64,000 nucleotides of DNA from Hemileia vastatrix (Eukaryota > Basidiomycota > Pucciniomycetes > Pucciniales > Zaghouaniaceae), in contig JASXTE010000017.1 of assembly GCA_030280995.1 (NCBI GenBank), positions 23,961,998 to 24,025,997 of the forward strand, read 5' to 3'. Within the stretch, counting starts at the first letter, position 1, and each line of letters begins with the position of its first letter. Below the pieces are notes generated by a model that saw only the letters and a program-made list of their open reading frames with translations, searched no databases and was not told the DNA's origin. Below are positions 11,937 to 23,037 of the stretch, in pieces. Made by a program: the position numbers and the translations under genes.

Positions 11937-13470
11937 ATGGCTGGATCCCCTGATGTTGACCCCCCTACTCTTCCTTGCTTCACTTCTCCCAAGGACTATG
12001 CCTGCAAACAGTTCATCCACATGTGCAGACCTTGCACATTCACTCTTCCAATTCCTGAAGCCAAATTCTACAACAGAGCTTGTGATTCTTGCTACTCCAA
12101 AAAGAAAAAATGTGACAGAGATGCAAACTACCCTATTCCTCCTCCTTCAGCTTCTCATAAATACATCTCCAGATCCTCTACCAGATCCCCAGAGCTTGGT
12201 CCTTCATCTTCCTCTTTATCTTCAGCACCTTCCAGAAGATCCAGAAGCTAAGCTTCCAGAACTCTTCCTAAAAGACCAGCCTTAGCTTCCCAAGAAACTG
12301 CTTTTATCTCTGCTAAATTAGCTCCAAAAGCTTTAAAATCAGCTCCTAGGCTTCTAGACTGCCTCCAGGAGGCCCGCCCCCCTCACTAGACAGTAAAAAT
12401 AAGGCTCAAATCCTCTAAAAACAACCAGAAAACAGCCAAATTCAACCAATCAACAAAAACAACTCTACGCAATTACCTCCTACTGCTCCCAGAGCAATGC
12501 AGCCAACCCTTCCAAGGTCCAAAAACTCCAAATTTTCCCAAACTTCTAGGAGACCTGCCAGAGGACCCCAGGAAGAAACCAGAGCACCCAACACTGCACC
12601 AAAGCAACAACTTCGTCCCCAGTCAAGACAACAAAACTACAGCTCTCCTCTGTCAGCCAACTATTCTTCTTACAGTTCCATTCCCTCAAAAGCTCCATCC
12701 ATAAGAGATCAATATGCTTCCAAATCACCCTCTCCTGCTCCATCTTTTAAAAACCCTGGTACTCCATCACCAGCACCTCCTCCAGCTGAATCCAACAGAA
12801 ATATCAACCACAACAACAACAACAATCCAGCTGCTCCAACTAGGCCCCAGAAACATCAGCCTCCTAGTTCACTTTCTCAAAATCTTTCAGAGGAAGACCA
12901 AGAGAATCCATATCTTTCCCTGATTGATCCACCTACTATGACCATTCCAAATTCTGGCTGCTTCCAAATTTGATGAGCTTCCAATCTGTAAGTACCAAAT
13001 TGATTAACCCCATTTCTTCAACAAAAAATAATTACTGATCCAATTCTTGGCTAGTTGGCACCCCTCCTCCTGAATCTGCTATTGGAGTTGGCCAACCTCT
13101 AGAGACTTCTTTGACCCTGGATTATGGAGACATGAAACAACACCTAAGGACCATGTGTTCCAACATGCTAAAAGCCTTTGCCCTCCATGGATCTTTGATT
13201 GACTTTGAAAAATCCCTGAGAAAGCGCCTATTGGACGACCACTGGTAGATGTCTAGGATCATTAAGCACACCTTTCAGCACTCTATTCCTGCCTCTTGTT
13301 CTTCCTCCTCTAAGCTTCCCTCTAATACAATTCCTGTTCATTACAATCCATATAATCTCTCCAGCAGGATGTACTTCACAGAACACAGTGCTTCCAACAA
13401 CCCCAACAAAAAACAAAAACAACATCATAATCCAGACCCGCCTCCAGAAGCTTCATCATCCATACAATGA
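11937..13470 (+). pseudogene. P2 gene of Element II: antisense Cys-triad, Ser/Pro-rich protein (broken)
   Basis: Start chosen at ATG 11937, the first in frame before the Cys region. The first triad reads CKQFIHMCRPC, with Phe where the second Cys is expected. The second is ACDSCYSKKKKC, preceded by FYNRA exactly as in P2 of Element III (TYNRA). A long Pro/Ser/Asn/Gln-rich basic middle follows (12497-12973). An intron with GTAAGT and AG ends (12988-13054, 67 nt, CTGAT branch) precedes a C-terminal likely-helical block (MKQHLRTMCSNMLKAF). Breaks are a stop at 12249-12251, another near 12390, a frame shift before the intron and TAG at 13246-13248. The frame then stays open to 13470. Likely a decayed homologue of P2 in III. 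Confidence 0.6.
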
Positions 13471-13738
13471 GCTCATGCAAAAAGACTAGAAACATAATAA
13501 TAAATAAATAATAATAAAAAAAAACAATTAATAACTATAAATTATATTTTTTTCTTGATAATTTACTAATATACTAAAATTAAAAATGGATAAATAAAAT
13601 AAAATAAAAATAAATGAAATAAAATATAAAAAAAATATATATATATATAAAATAATACAAATGGTATCCCCCTGCCAATTGATGAGCTGATCCCCTGATA
13701 CCTTGCCCACATCGAAGTGCACATTTATGTGGATACAC
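13471..13738. other. AT-rich spacer, post-pol side of Element II
   Basis: Low-complexity A/T runs, then a block with CCAATTGATGAGC and CTTGCCCACATC. The block recurs at 15020-15080 and, on the other strand, at 24720-24800 in Element III, so it is a shared 3' segment of these elements rather than a gene. Confidence 0.6.
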
Positions 13739-14891
13739 TATGGTAAGGTAAACTCTTACAGTCGCCTTGCTGTAAGCAGAATCCGGAGGAGATATGTGGA
13801 TTTAGCTGAAAACCCCGTCCTTCCAATAAAAATAACAAAATGGGAATTCTAAATCACTAAGCTAACCAATCTACTTGAATCTGATTGATAAAAATAATGA
13901 AACTCTAAAATAATTAACACTTATTGAGATTTAAAGAAAGTGGCTGTTGAGAAAGAAATACTGATAACAACAATTAAGGTGTACCAGTGAAAGATCTGAA
14001 AAGATTGACTTTTATGTTTTTATTATAATTTGAATTTTTATGAGACAGCAAAAATCAAGTCCCAGCGATGAAGACCTTTCTAAAGTTACCCTGTATGAAG
14101 TGTGATTTAAATTGTTGAGTAGTATTTCTAAAATGTTAAATATAAAATATAAAGTTATAAGGGTATTACAAATTTATTTAAATTTGTTGAGTAATAAAAA
14201 ATGAGACCGTGGTGGTTAAAGATTAAGCTGTATGATGTGTCCCCCCTCCTCAATTTCGAGTTTGAGAAGCGCTTAAGTATTCCTAGTCACGTGCCTAAGT
14301 TTTCCCCTCCAGAGCTCTCCCAGAGTCAATCCGGAGCCCGTACGGAGTCTGTACGGAGCCCGTACGGAGTCAAAGCAGAGTCCGTACGGAGTCAAAGCGG
14401 AGTCCTTCCTGAATTCCGGACTCAATTAGAACCTTAAAAACTATAATAAAAAGTCTAGGAAAATTGCACATGATAGAGATACTTCCCCTTTATTTTCCAA
14501 ACTGATTTTTGTAGTCTGCGCAGCTCTAATTACCCCGTGAAAATTCATCGAAGTTAAGTAATTTCTGAAAACGTAAATATTTCTATAAAACTTTAAATTT
14601 CATTTAAAAATATAAGAAAAATAGTAAAAATTCTGGAAAAATTTCCCAAGGTTCTTGAGTGACTCGACTTAATACTTATAAATTTTTCAGACCGTAAAAA
14701 TAAGTTTTCTCCGTAAAATAAATTGTTTTTGTGTAGGCATTCGCTCGTGACCAATTTCTTCATATTTAAAACTCAAATAAATTAAATAAAACCCTTTTAT
14801 ATATATATAAAAAAATAATAACGCAAATCTTGCACGCCGTAATAACTCCATTTACGTACTTAGGTGCCGTACTAAACTTTAGGCTACCACA
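13739..14891 (-). repeat. Solo LTR, family A (1153 bp), with 4-bp target duplication
   Basis: A complete family-A LTR with the same termini as the LTRs of Elements I and III, flanked on both sides by ACAC (13735-13738 and 14892-14895). No internal region is attached. It lies inside Element II, so it inserted there and then lost its body by LTR-LTR recombination. The perfect duplication fixes the family's target-site length at 4 bp. Confidence 0.93.
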
Positions 14892-14895
14892 ACAC

Positions 14896-15262
14896 CTTAA
14901 AATTTTTAAAAAAATTTGAAATAAGAAACATAAATTAAGGGTCATAATGAGAATAAAAAATAAAAAATAAAAAATAAAATTAAAGCAAATAAAATAAAAT
15001 AAAGTAAAATGATAAAATAGCATTGCCTGCCAATTGATGAGCCTTTCCCCACCATTTCTTGCCCACATCCAGGTGACCCTGATGTGGTAACACCCAAATT
15101 TTTGATTTTATAATTTTAACAACCACCATAAATAACTAAAAGTAAAAAAGAGAAAAAAGAAAATAATCTAAAACTACTATCCAGCAAAACATAACTACAA
15201 AATCAAAGACAGTCCATCTCTAAAGATGGTCCAAATTAAGAGAAAGTCCAGTCCATAGAAAT
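14896..15262. other. AT-rich post-pol spacer of Element II
   Basis: Runs of AAAAT and a repeat of the GCCAATTGATGAGC and TTGCCCACATC blocks. No coding frame is supported. Confidence 0.55.
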
Positions 15263-15318
15263 GATCACTGGGTGGGCTCCCTCCAATCAGTAAAAATAAT
15301 GGGAGACCTCCAGTGATC
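15263..15318 (-). repeat. Conserved inverted repeat after pol, Element II
   Basis: GATCACTGG and CCAGTGATC arms enclose further pairing (CTCCC with GGGAG), giving about 17 bp of stem with one bulge and one mismatch. The same structure is in Element IV (61617-61672) and Element III (24604-24665) at the same place downstream of pol. This suggests a retained RNA or DNA structure. Confidence 0.7.
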
Positions 15319-15364
15319 CACTGCCAATCTGAACATACCAAAGATAAAGAAGCCAGCCCTAAAC

Positions 15365-15895
15365 CAGTTTAAATTCATAGTGGACTTGAAACCTGAATAA
15401 TAAACAACAGAACTAGAATTCAACTGGAACAAACAAAATACTTGAGACAGAAATTCTGGGGTAACTGTTCTACAGAGCAGCCAGCTCATCAGTTACCCCC
15501 ACACTTACCAAAATAAAATCTAGAAGCCCCCCTGGGTATCTTCTAACCAACAAAACACAACATCCAACACAATAAACCAAAACCAATAAAAGTGAAGAGT
15601 CTGGCACTTGAAGACCAAAGGAAATTCCAGTTTAAAGTCATAGAGGACTAAAACCTGTGAAAAGAAACCAATGCTAGGGTTCAACCAAATTAAGAAAAAG
15701 GGTTGGAAACAGACAATGTGGGGTAACTGTTGATATAGCAGCCAGCCAATCAGTCACCCCCACACCTGCCAAGGCAAAATCTAGAGGCCCCGCCCAAAGG
15801 TACCCTCTAACAAAAGTATCCAACAAAAAAGTTGCTCTGCAACACCAAAATCTAAAATTTAAAGAAAGTTCCATAGTTTATCCTCATTTCAGAGT
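15365..15895 (-). repeat. Post-pol structured repeats of Element II (two units, about 262 bp apart)
   Basis: Each unit, in element sense, has a larger hairpin (15720-15760, then 15458-15499) with arms such as GGGGTAACTG/CAGTTACCCC, followed about 70 nt later by a small AGTC/GACT hairpin with a TTAAACTG tail (15628-15649, then 15365-15386 degenerate). A further copy with a CCTC arm at 15874-15895 follows the pol end. Element IV has the same two-unit arrangement, Element III one unit. Confidence 0.75.
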
Positions 15896-15910
15896 CAATC
15901 TTCTTCATGC

Positions 15911-17010
15911 TGTGGTAGCCTAAAGTTTAGTATGGCACCTAAGTACATGAATGAAGTTATTAGGGCATGCAAGATTGGTGTTATTATTTTTATATAAAAG
16001 GGTTTTATTTAATTTATTTGAGTTTTAAATATGAAGAAATCGGTCATGAGCGAATGCCTACACAAAAACAATTTATTTTACCAAGAAAACTTAATTTTAC
16101 CGTCTGAAAAGTTTATTAGTATTAAGTCGAGTCACTCAAGAACCTTGGGAAATTTTTCCAGAATTTTTACTATTTTTCTTATATTTTTAAATGAATTTTA
16201 AAGTTTTATAGAAATATTTACGTTTTCAGAAAATTACTTAACTTTGATGAATGTTCACGGGGTAATTAGAGCTGTGCAGACTACGAAAATTAGTTTGGAA
16301 TATTAAGGAGAAGTAGCTCTATCATGTGTAATTTTTCTAGATTTTTTATTATAGTTTTTAAGGTTCTAATTGAGTCCAGAAGTCCGGACGGACTCTGTAC
16401 GGACTCCGTATGGGCTCCGGATTGACTCTGGGAGAGCTCTGGAGGGGAAAACTTAGGCACGTGACTAGGAATACTTAAGCGCCTCTCAAACTCGAAATTG
16501 AGGGGGGGATACAACATACAGCTTAATCATTAACCACCACGGTCTTATTTTTTATTACTCAACAAATTAAATAAATTTGTAATACCCTTATAAATTTAAA
16601 TTTTATATATAACATTTTAGAAATAATACTCAACAATTTAAATCACACTTCATACAGGGTATCTTTAGAAAGTTCTTCATCGCTGGGACTTGATTATTGC
16701 TGTCTCATAAAAATTTAAATTATTATAAAAACATAAAAGTCAATCTTTTCAGATCTTTCACTGGTACACCTTAATTGTTGTTATCAGTATTTCTTTTATC
16801 AACAGCCACTTTCTTTAAATCTCAATAAGCGTTAATTATTTTAGAGTTTCATTATTTTCATCAATCAGATCCAAGTAGATTGGTTATCTTAGTGATTTAG
16901 AATTCACATTTTGTTATTTTTATTGGAAGGACGGGGTTTTCAGCTAAATCCACACATCTCCGCCGGATTCTGCTTACAGCAAGGGGACTGTAAGAGTTTA
17001 CCTTACCATA
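15911..17010 (+). repeat. 5' LTR of Element III (family A, 1100 bp)
   Basis: TGTGGTAGCC to CCTTACCATA. It is 43 bp shorter than the partner LTR at 28162 because the GTAC-palindrome array (about 16378-16425) has contracted. It includes a CACGTG box near 16460. Confidence 0.95.
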
Positions 17011-17012
17011 GT

Positions 17013-17029
17013 TGGCGCCCAACGTGGGG
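17013..17029 (+). promoter_or_regulatory. Primer-binding site, Element III
   Basis: TGGCGCCCAACGTGGGG begins two bases after the LTR. It shares the TGGCGCCCAA core with Element II. The matching tRNA is not identified. Confidence 0.85.
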
Positions 17030-17186
17030 TTCAATTTCTCTAGCTTTATTTGAAGACTTACTTGGATCAAGAACGTTCTTAGCCTGCAAGAGGCTTATTT
17101 TCTGGAACTCTAATTGGATTTTTGTTATTGGCCTGCAAGAGGCTTGTTATTTTATCGATTGTAAACGCTTTTAATTACTTATTGGG

Positions 17187-19067
17187 ATGTCTTCTTCTGC
17201 TGTTGCTTCTGGATCTTCTAACCCTCTTACTCCCTCAGTTAGAATTGTTTCTTGGGATGGCCCAAAGTTTGATGGGGAGGAGGTTAAATGGTTCATTAGC
17301 AGGTATGAAGCTGCTGCTTCTGTTGATGGTGCTTCTCATGTGGATATGGTGAAGCAAGTTAGGTTTTTTATTGCTGATAGGGAGGTGGAAAAAGAGGTTA
17401 TTTCTATGCAGGCATTCAAGGACAAGGATTGGGTTAAGCTTTCTAAAGCTATGGTTGATAGATGGGGTGTTAGGTCTACTATGATGGACCTCAATAAAAT
17501 TGTTGGAGACTGGCAAGCAAAAGGTGGTGTTTCTTCTATGGAAGACTTCAAAAAGCTGTGTGTTCAGTTTGATGAAGTGGTGGAATATCTCATATTGTTG
17601 GATGAGTTAGTGCATGAGAATCAAGCAAAAGATTTGTTTTGGACAGCATGCAGTAGGGATATTTGAATGGACGTCTTAAAGGATCTTTCAAGAAAAGATT
17701 TGATAAAGGAACCGCCTAATGGTGAGCAGAAACTGCCGGCTCTGGAGGTTATCAAAGAGAACATTCAGGCCCATCTCAAGTTGTTAGCATTGGACAAATA
17801 TCAAGAGTCCTGCACTCAATATGTTAGCAAGGTTAGCGAAGTTTTGGCCGAAAACAATGATATTATGGTCAAAGCCCAGGAGGCCAAGAAGGCACAAATG
17901 GGATTACCTGCTGCTAAAGTTGAGGGCAATGTAGATAATAAGATGGTTGATCACCTGGCCGATTTAACGAAACAATTAAAAATATTTGTTCAAGAAACCC
18001 AGAAGGCCAATAAGGCCCCAATTGCTTCTTCGTCGACGTCGACTTCTTATCAGTCTAGAGTTTATGAACGTCGAAATTATAATGGCAATAATAATGGTAA
18101 CCGCTTCCTAGGCAATGGGAGAAATGGTGGGAATGGTGGTAGTAGTTATAGAGGTGGCTATGATGAGCCAAAGGTGTGCTCCTATTGTAATAGGAGGGGG
18201 CACAGAGCAACAGTTTGTTTTGCTCTTGATAAGGATATGGATGCTGGGCAAGTTTTATTTGATGGTAAAGTTTATAAATTCCCTGATGGTTCGTTCATCA
18301 AGCCCAGTGATGGACAGTCTACTTCTGATTTGGTCAGAAGAAGTTTAACGGCTAAAAGGAGAGCCAGATTTGAAGAGGTGATGGATGAAGATGTTAATGC
18401 CAAGGGTGGCAAAAATGGTAATGGTAATGGTGGTAAAGCTGACAAGGGCAAGGAGAAAGAGGTCAGTAAAGCCACATCTTCTACTTATTTTGGTGGTTTA
18501 GAGCTGGCAACGGTTGCCCAGGTGGAGGGTAGCTGTATGGCTGGCGAATACGATGTTAATGCTGCTAGAAGAGCAGCTGCTACTAAGGCGAAGAGTAGCA
18601 TTCAGAGCCAATTGAGGGCTAATCCTGGCAAGGCCAATAACAAAGTAAACCCTTACTCAAAGGACAAAAATTCTAGTGCTCAAACTGCCGCCAACAAATT
18701 GAACCCTTACTCTAAGGACGAATTATACAAAATGCAGAAGGGGATTGCTGATATGGGGCCCCCTAGTTATGGTAAGTTTGATTTAAATGGTGAGCCTATG
18801 CCAGAGGATGATTTGTATTCTGAGGAGTACGTACCGTTGGTGTCTCTACCCAGACCAAGTTTTAGCGGTCCCATCCCAAAGGAGGGTGTAAGAAGGACTA
18901 GCGATGGATCAGGATTAGTGCAAGAAGCTGGTGACGGAGTTAGGGTTATAGAAAGTGAAGATGTTATTATGGGAGGTGAAGATGGCTCGGTTGGACCTCA
19001 AGAGGTACCCAGGGCCAAGGTTGTTAAATCAAAGGTCCAGTATGAGCGGCCAGTAGTTTCTGGTTAA
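17187..19067 (+). pseudogene. gag: Element III gag (two in-frame stops)
   Basis: ATG 17187 opens a frame with the capsid-like block (RIVSWDGPKF, DMVKQVRFF, about residues 18-60). It is interrupted by TGA at 17664-17666 and continues in the same frame from 17667 to TAA at 19065-19067. Element II has codons for Arg and Gln at these two stops. The zinc knuckle C-x2-C-x4-H-x4-C (CSYCNRRGHRATVC) lies at about 18178-18219, preceded by a Gly/Asn-rich stretch. Gag would assemble the particle and bind RNA. A YSKDELYKMQKG repeat (18650-18735) is duplicated. Frame and order agree with a gag-pro fusion read as one unit. Confidence 0.9.
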
Positions 19068-19076
19068 GCCAATGCG

Positions 19077-19796
19077 ATGGACGCAGTTTTAAATAGGGTG
19101 AATCAACTGCAGATTCCCTTATCTTTGGGGGAGTTATTTACAATTATTCCGGCGCTTGCTGAAAAGCAAAAGAAGCATTTGACGAGGCGTCGGGTTTCCA
19201 CTGGAGAGGTGGAATATATTTGTGAAAATGCTGAAAAGTTTGGGGAAGATGTAGATACTCATTTTTCCGCTCCCCTGGGTTACCTGGTGGTAACTCTTAA
19301 TGGTAAAGAAGTAAAGGCCTTGGTCGATTTAGGGTCTCAAATTAATTTAATTTCATTGGAGCAAGCAACAAGTATAGGCTTGCCAATTAAAAGTGGCACT
19401 GGGGGAAACCTCAGAGGCATCGGAGGGCATGCAACAGAGCTGATGGGTTTAGCTGAGCATGTCAGGTTAGGCATTGGTGGATCTGTTGGTAAGGTTAACT
19501 TTTATGTGGCCAGAGGAGCAGTCAAAACTTTTCTTGGTGGTCCTTTTTTGATAGATTTTGAGGCCAGGATAGGGTATCAAGCTGGCATGGGGATTAGTTT
19601 GGAGATCACTGGTGAAGATATGTGGAGGTTACATATGCGGTTAGCGCCTCCTGGAGATGAAGGTTGGGAAACACGGCCAGGGATTACTACTCTGTGCCAG
19701 TGTTGTGTTTGCACCAAGAAGCGGCATGTAAAACAGACAGCTTCTGGTGAATTATGTTTGTTGGAAAGGGATAAATGCCCTCATTTTTTGGGGTAG
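19077..19796 (+). pseudogene. Element III aspartic protease domain (active-site Asp-Leu-Gly)
   Basis: In the same frame as gag after the TAA at 19065. The retropepsin region reads ALVDLGSQINLIS, where Element II has DSG and Element V has DTG. The catalytic triplet has therefore lost its Ser/Thr. ILGGP-type flap and FLIDF follow. The C-terminus carries a C-x-C-x2-C cluster (CQCCVC) also seen in II and IV. It ends at TAG 19794-19796, just after a slippery heptamer. The enzyme would cut Gag-Pol; this copy is probably inactive. Confidence 0.85.
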
Positions 19797-19855
19797 CAGG
19801 GGCTGATCACTCTAATGTTGTAATCTCTCCTCAGGATGAGATCCCCGATTGCAAT
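19784..19855 (+). promoter_or_regulatory. -1 ribosomal frameshift signal, Element III
   Basis: T-TTT-TTG (19784-19790) is in phase with the gag-pro frame, directly before GGG TAG; pol is in the -1 frame from this point. Arms GTTGTAATC (19817-19825) and GATTGCAAT (19847-19855) can pair over 9 positions. In Element IV the equivalent arms are CTACAACCT and AGGTTGTAG at the same distance. Position and covariation support a programmed frameshift. The spacer of about 26 nt is longer than usual. Confidence 0.65.
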
Positions 19856-21127
19856 AGGTCAGCTCACTTGGAGATAATTCAAGTGGATTCTCAATTATTT
19901 TCTTTTAATATTACTTTGGAGTTCAAATACGTTTTGGAATTTTCTATATGTTTATTGGATTTACCCTATTTTTCTATTAAATTTAAAAATGGTGAAAAAG
20001 GCAAAATGGGTCAAATCAGGTTGGATAAAAATTGGAAGGGTATGTTTTTGCACCTCCAGCAAGAGGTTAAACTGAAAGTATCTCCTTCTATTATGGACCT
20101 CCAGCAAGAGGGTAAACTGCAAAAATCTTATCAAAAACCAATTAAAAAACTCAGTATAATTAAAACACAAAAAAATAATTTATGTGAAAATGTTATTCCG
20201 GACCTCCAGCAAGAGGTTAAACTTCAAGTATCTCCTTCTATTTTGGACCTCCAGCAAGAGGCTAAACTGCGAAAATCACATCAAAATCCAATTAAAAATC
20301 TCAGTATAATTAAAACACAAAAAAATAATTTTTGTGAAAATTCATTTCCGGTTCTCCAGCAAGAGGTTAAACTGCCAACTTTCTTTACGGGTGATTTACT
20401 GTTGGATAAGGGAAGCAAAGTTGTTGGAAAATCTGTTTATAAATTAGACAAGGGAAAGGAAAAGAGGGTAAAATTTAAAAATGAATTAAAATATTTTTCT
20501 AATTTTTCTTATTCCGTTTCTGACGATGAAGAATATTCATTTGATGAAGTTTTTAATGGCGAAACAAAAGTAAATGATTTACCTCAAGCTTATTTAGATG
20601 TGGACGCAGCCAAATATAAGAAAGTAGCAAATAAAGTTCGACCTATTAATGAACTGCTACCTGCTGAATTAAATCCACCCTTGAGAAGACCAAGGTTATC
20701 AAGAGATCCTTATGAAAGTCCCTTGGTAAAGAATCCGCCTGAATTTTCTGAGACGTCAAGAATCACTTTTGAGAGACTGGGTGTTGTTAATTTTGGACCT
20801 GATGGTTGGTTGTCTGGAGAAGAGAAGAAGTTGTTGTTGGATGTGATGGTCAAGCGAGAGAAGGCCATTGCTTTTGTAGAAGAGGAGAGGGGTGTGTTGA
20901 AGCATTCCTATGGGGAGCCTTACAAGATTCCTGTGGTATGTCATGAACCGTGGCAGAAGAAACCAATTCCTATTTTGGCTGCATTAAAAGAAGCCTATAT
21001 TGAAGTTGTCAGAGAACGGATACGCACTGGACTGTATGAGCAATCACTTCAAGTTATTCTAGTCCGGTATTTTGTATCAAGAAAACGAATGGCAAGCTTA
21101 GAGTTGTTCATGATCTTAGGGAATTAA
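19797..21127 (+). pseudogene. pol: Element III pol N-terminal spacer and start of RT
   Basis: The -1 frame continues to 21127. After a start resembling Element I come five hairpin motifs (20053, 20098, 20203, 20248, 20353), spaced 45 and 105 bp alternately. These are translated as LQQEVKL-like heptads within a repeated segment. Then follow a basic/acidic stretch and the conserved pre-RT block (LSRDPYESPLV, VVCHEPWQ). RT begins at GLYEQS, where a 1-nt deletion (about 21046-21050, compared with Element I) throws the frame off. Confidence 0.88.
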
Positions 21128-23037
21128 ATAGGGTTACAATAAAGGATGCTGGGATACCACCTAGTGCTGAGGAGTTTGTTGAAGCTTTTGCAGGGAGAGT
21201 GTGTTATGGTTTGGGAGATATTATGGGTGGATATGATGAGAGAGAGTTACATCCACACTCAAGGCCTCTCACTACATTCGATACACCACTTGGAAGTTTA
21301 CAGTTAACAAGATTACCTCAAGGAGCAACAAATTCGGTTGCAGTTTATCAAGCTCAGATGGCTTGGATCCTTCAAGATAAAATTCCACAATATGCTGGAA
21401 TCTTTATAGATGATGGAGGAATTAAGGGACTAACAACCGAATATGATAACCAGGTGTTGGAAGAGAATCCCGGGATACACAAATTCATTTGGGAGTTTGC
21501 AATTACTTTAGAAAGAATCTTGTTTCGAATTGAAGAGGCTGGTTTTACTATTTCAGGTTCAAAATTTTCATGTTGTGTGCCAGCCTTAGAAATATTAGGC
21601 CATGTGGTATGTAGAGAGGGTAGGATTATGTCCAAGAAGAAAGTTAACAAAATTCAGTCCTGGCCAAGACCCAAGAATACGACCAAAGTTAGAGGGTTTT
21701 TAGGCATTTGCGTATATGTTAGAATGTTTATCAAGGACTTTTCTTCATTGGCAGCTCCATTGAGACGGTTAACGAGAAAGGATGCAGACTGGGAGTGGGA
21801 TGAAGAGTGTGAGAAGGCGTTTGTGAAGTTGAAGGAGGTTGTAGGGAAGGATTTAGTCCAGCACAAGTTGGATTATGGAAAAGATGCTGGTAGAATTTAT
21901 TTAGCAGTTGATTCAAGTCAGATTGCAGCTGGGGCGGTTTTGTCTCAGATGGATAAATCTGATTACATCAGGCCAGTTAGGTATGAATCTGTAGTATTTA
22001 CTGAGGTCGAATCAAGATATTCACAACCAAAATTGGAATTATGTGGTGTGGCGAAAATACTGAAGAAACTTCAGCATATTTTGTGGGGGCAACATTTTGA
22101 GTTGCAAGTGGATGCAAAGTCGTTAAGCCAGATGATTAATTCCCCAAGTTTACCAAATGCACCCATGACGAGATGGGTAGCTTTTATTCAACATTTTTTG
22201 TTTGATTTAGTTCATAAGCCTGGAAAAACTTTTACTATGCCAGATGGTTTATCAAGGAGACCACCCACTGAAGAAGATTCAGACTCAGAAGAGTTCGATG
22301 AAGATATACCTATTATCAAAGCCAGCACTAAAGGAGCTGAAGACTTTCCATACCTCCCCCATGAGGTTAAACTGGCAGGATTATTGTGTTTAGATTATGG
22401 TGATGATGACCTCCACAAAGAGGATAAACTGGAAAATAGTTTTTATGTTAATAAAGGTGTTGGAAAAGGTGTAGATAAATTCGGTAGAAAGGAGGTAGAA
22501 GAAGATGTGGTATATGTAGAGGAAGATGGATTAGTAGTGTGGGATAGTGGTAAATTAAGGAATGGTGTATATGTTGGAGAATTAAAGAATTTAAATAAAA
22601 ATGTGGATAAAGAGAAAGAGGTATTTTCAAAGACGGTTTATGAAGGATCCAAAGGTTCAGAAGAAAAACGTCGACATAGCTCGATTAAAGATTTATTTAG
22701 GGGTCAAGGATTATTGGCTCATTTATGTGCAGGTGATATTGGTGATAGAGAAGTCCCTATTGATGTTATATTAATCTATTTTCAAGATGAAGTCTGGGGT
22801 CAGACTGGTTTTTATTTTTTGTTAGTCAAATATTTGTTGACTTTAGAGAGGCCAGAAGATTGTGAAGACGATGAATGGGTGGCTATCAAGAGGAAGTCAT
22901 CTACGTTTTACCTATCTGGTCAACGTTTAATGAGGAGAAGGTATCCAAGTCCTCAAGTAGTTATAACTCAAGAGAAGGGGCAAGAATTAGTTTTGAAATC
23001 ACTGAATGAAGATCTTGGGCATAGAGGCGTTGGATAA
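21128..23037 (+). pseudogene. pol: Element III pol: RT, RNase H and connection to integrase
   Basis: The downstream frame carries RT with CYGLGDIMGGYD and an intact FIDDGG catalytic site, then the thumb/connection and RNase H (YLAVDSSQ, KLELCG, LQVDAKS). This is followed by an acidic linker of about 200 residues between RNase H and integrase that includes two more hairpin motifs (22353-22374 and 22410-22431, read as LPHEVKL and LHKEDKL). It ends at TAA 23035-23037, where relatives have Glu in the integrase zinc-finger region. Residue order is normal for Gypsy pol, but the copy is broken at both ends. Confidence 0.9.

Noticed and set aside
13739..14891. Solo LTR as the 3' LTR of Element II or III
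   Set aside because: It is family A with its own perfect ACAC duplication; both elements already have their own LTR pairs.
21372..21916. Minus-strand frames opposite RT (60-92 aa)
   Set aside because: They mirror the RT coding strand, recur opposite RT in the other copies and lack any feature of their own.
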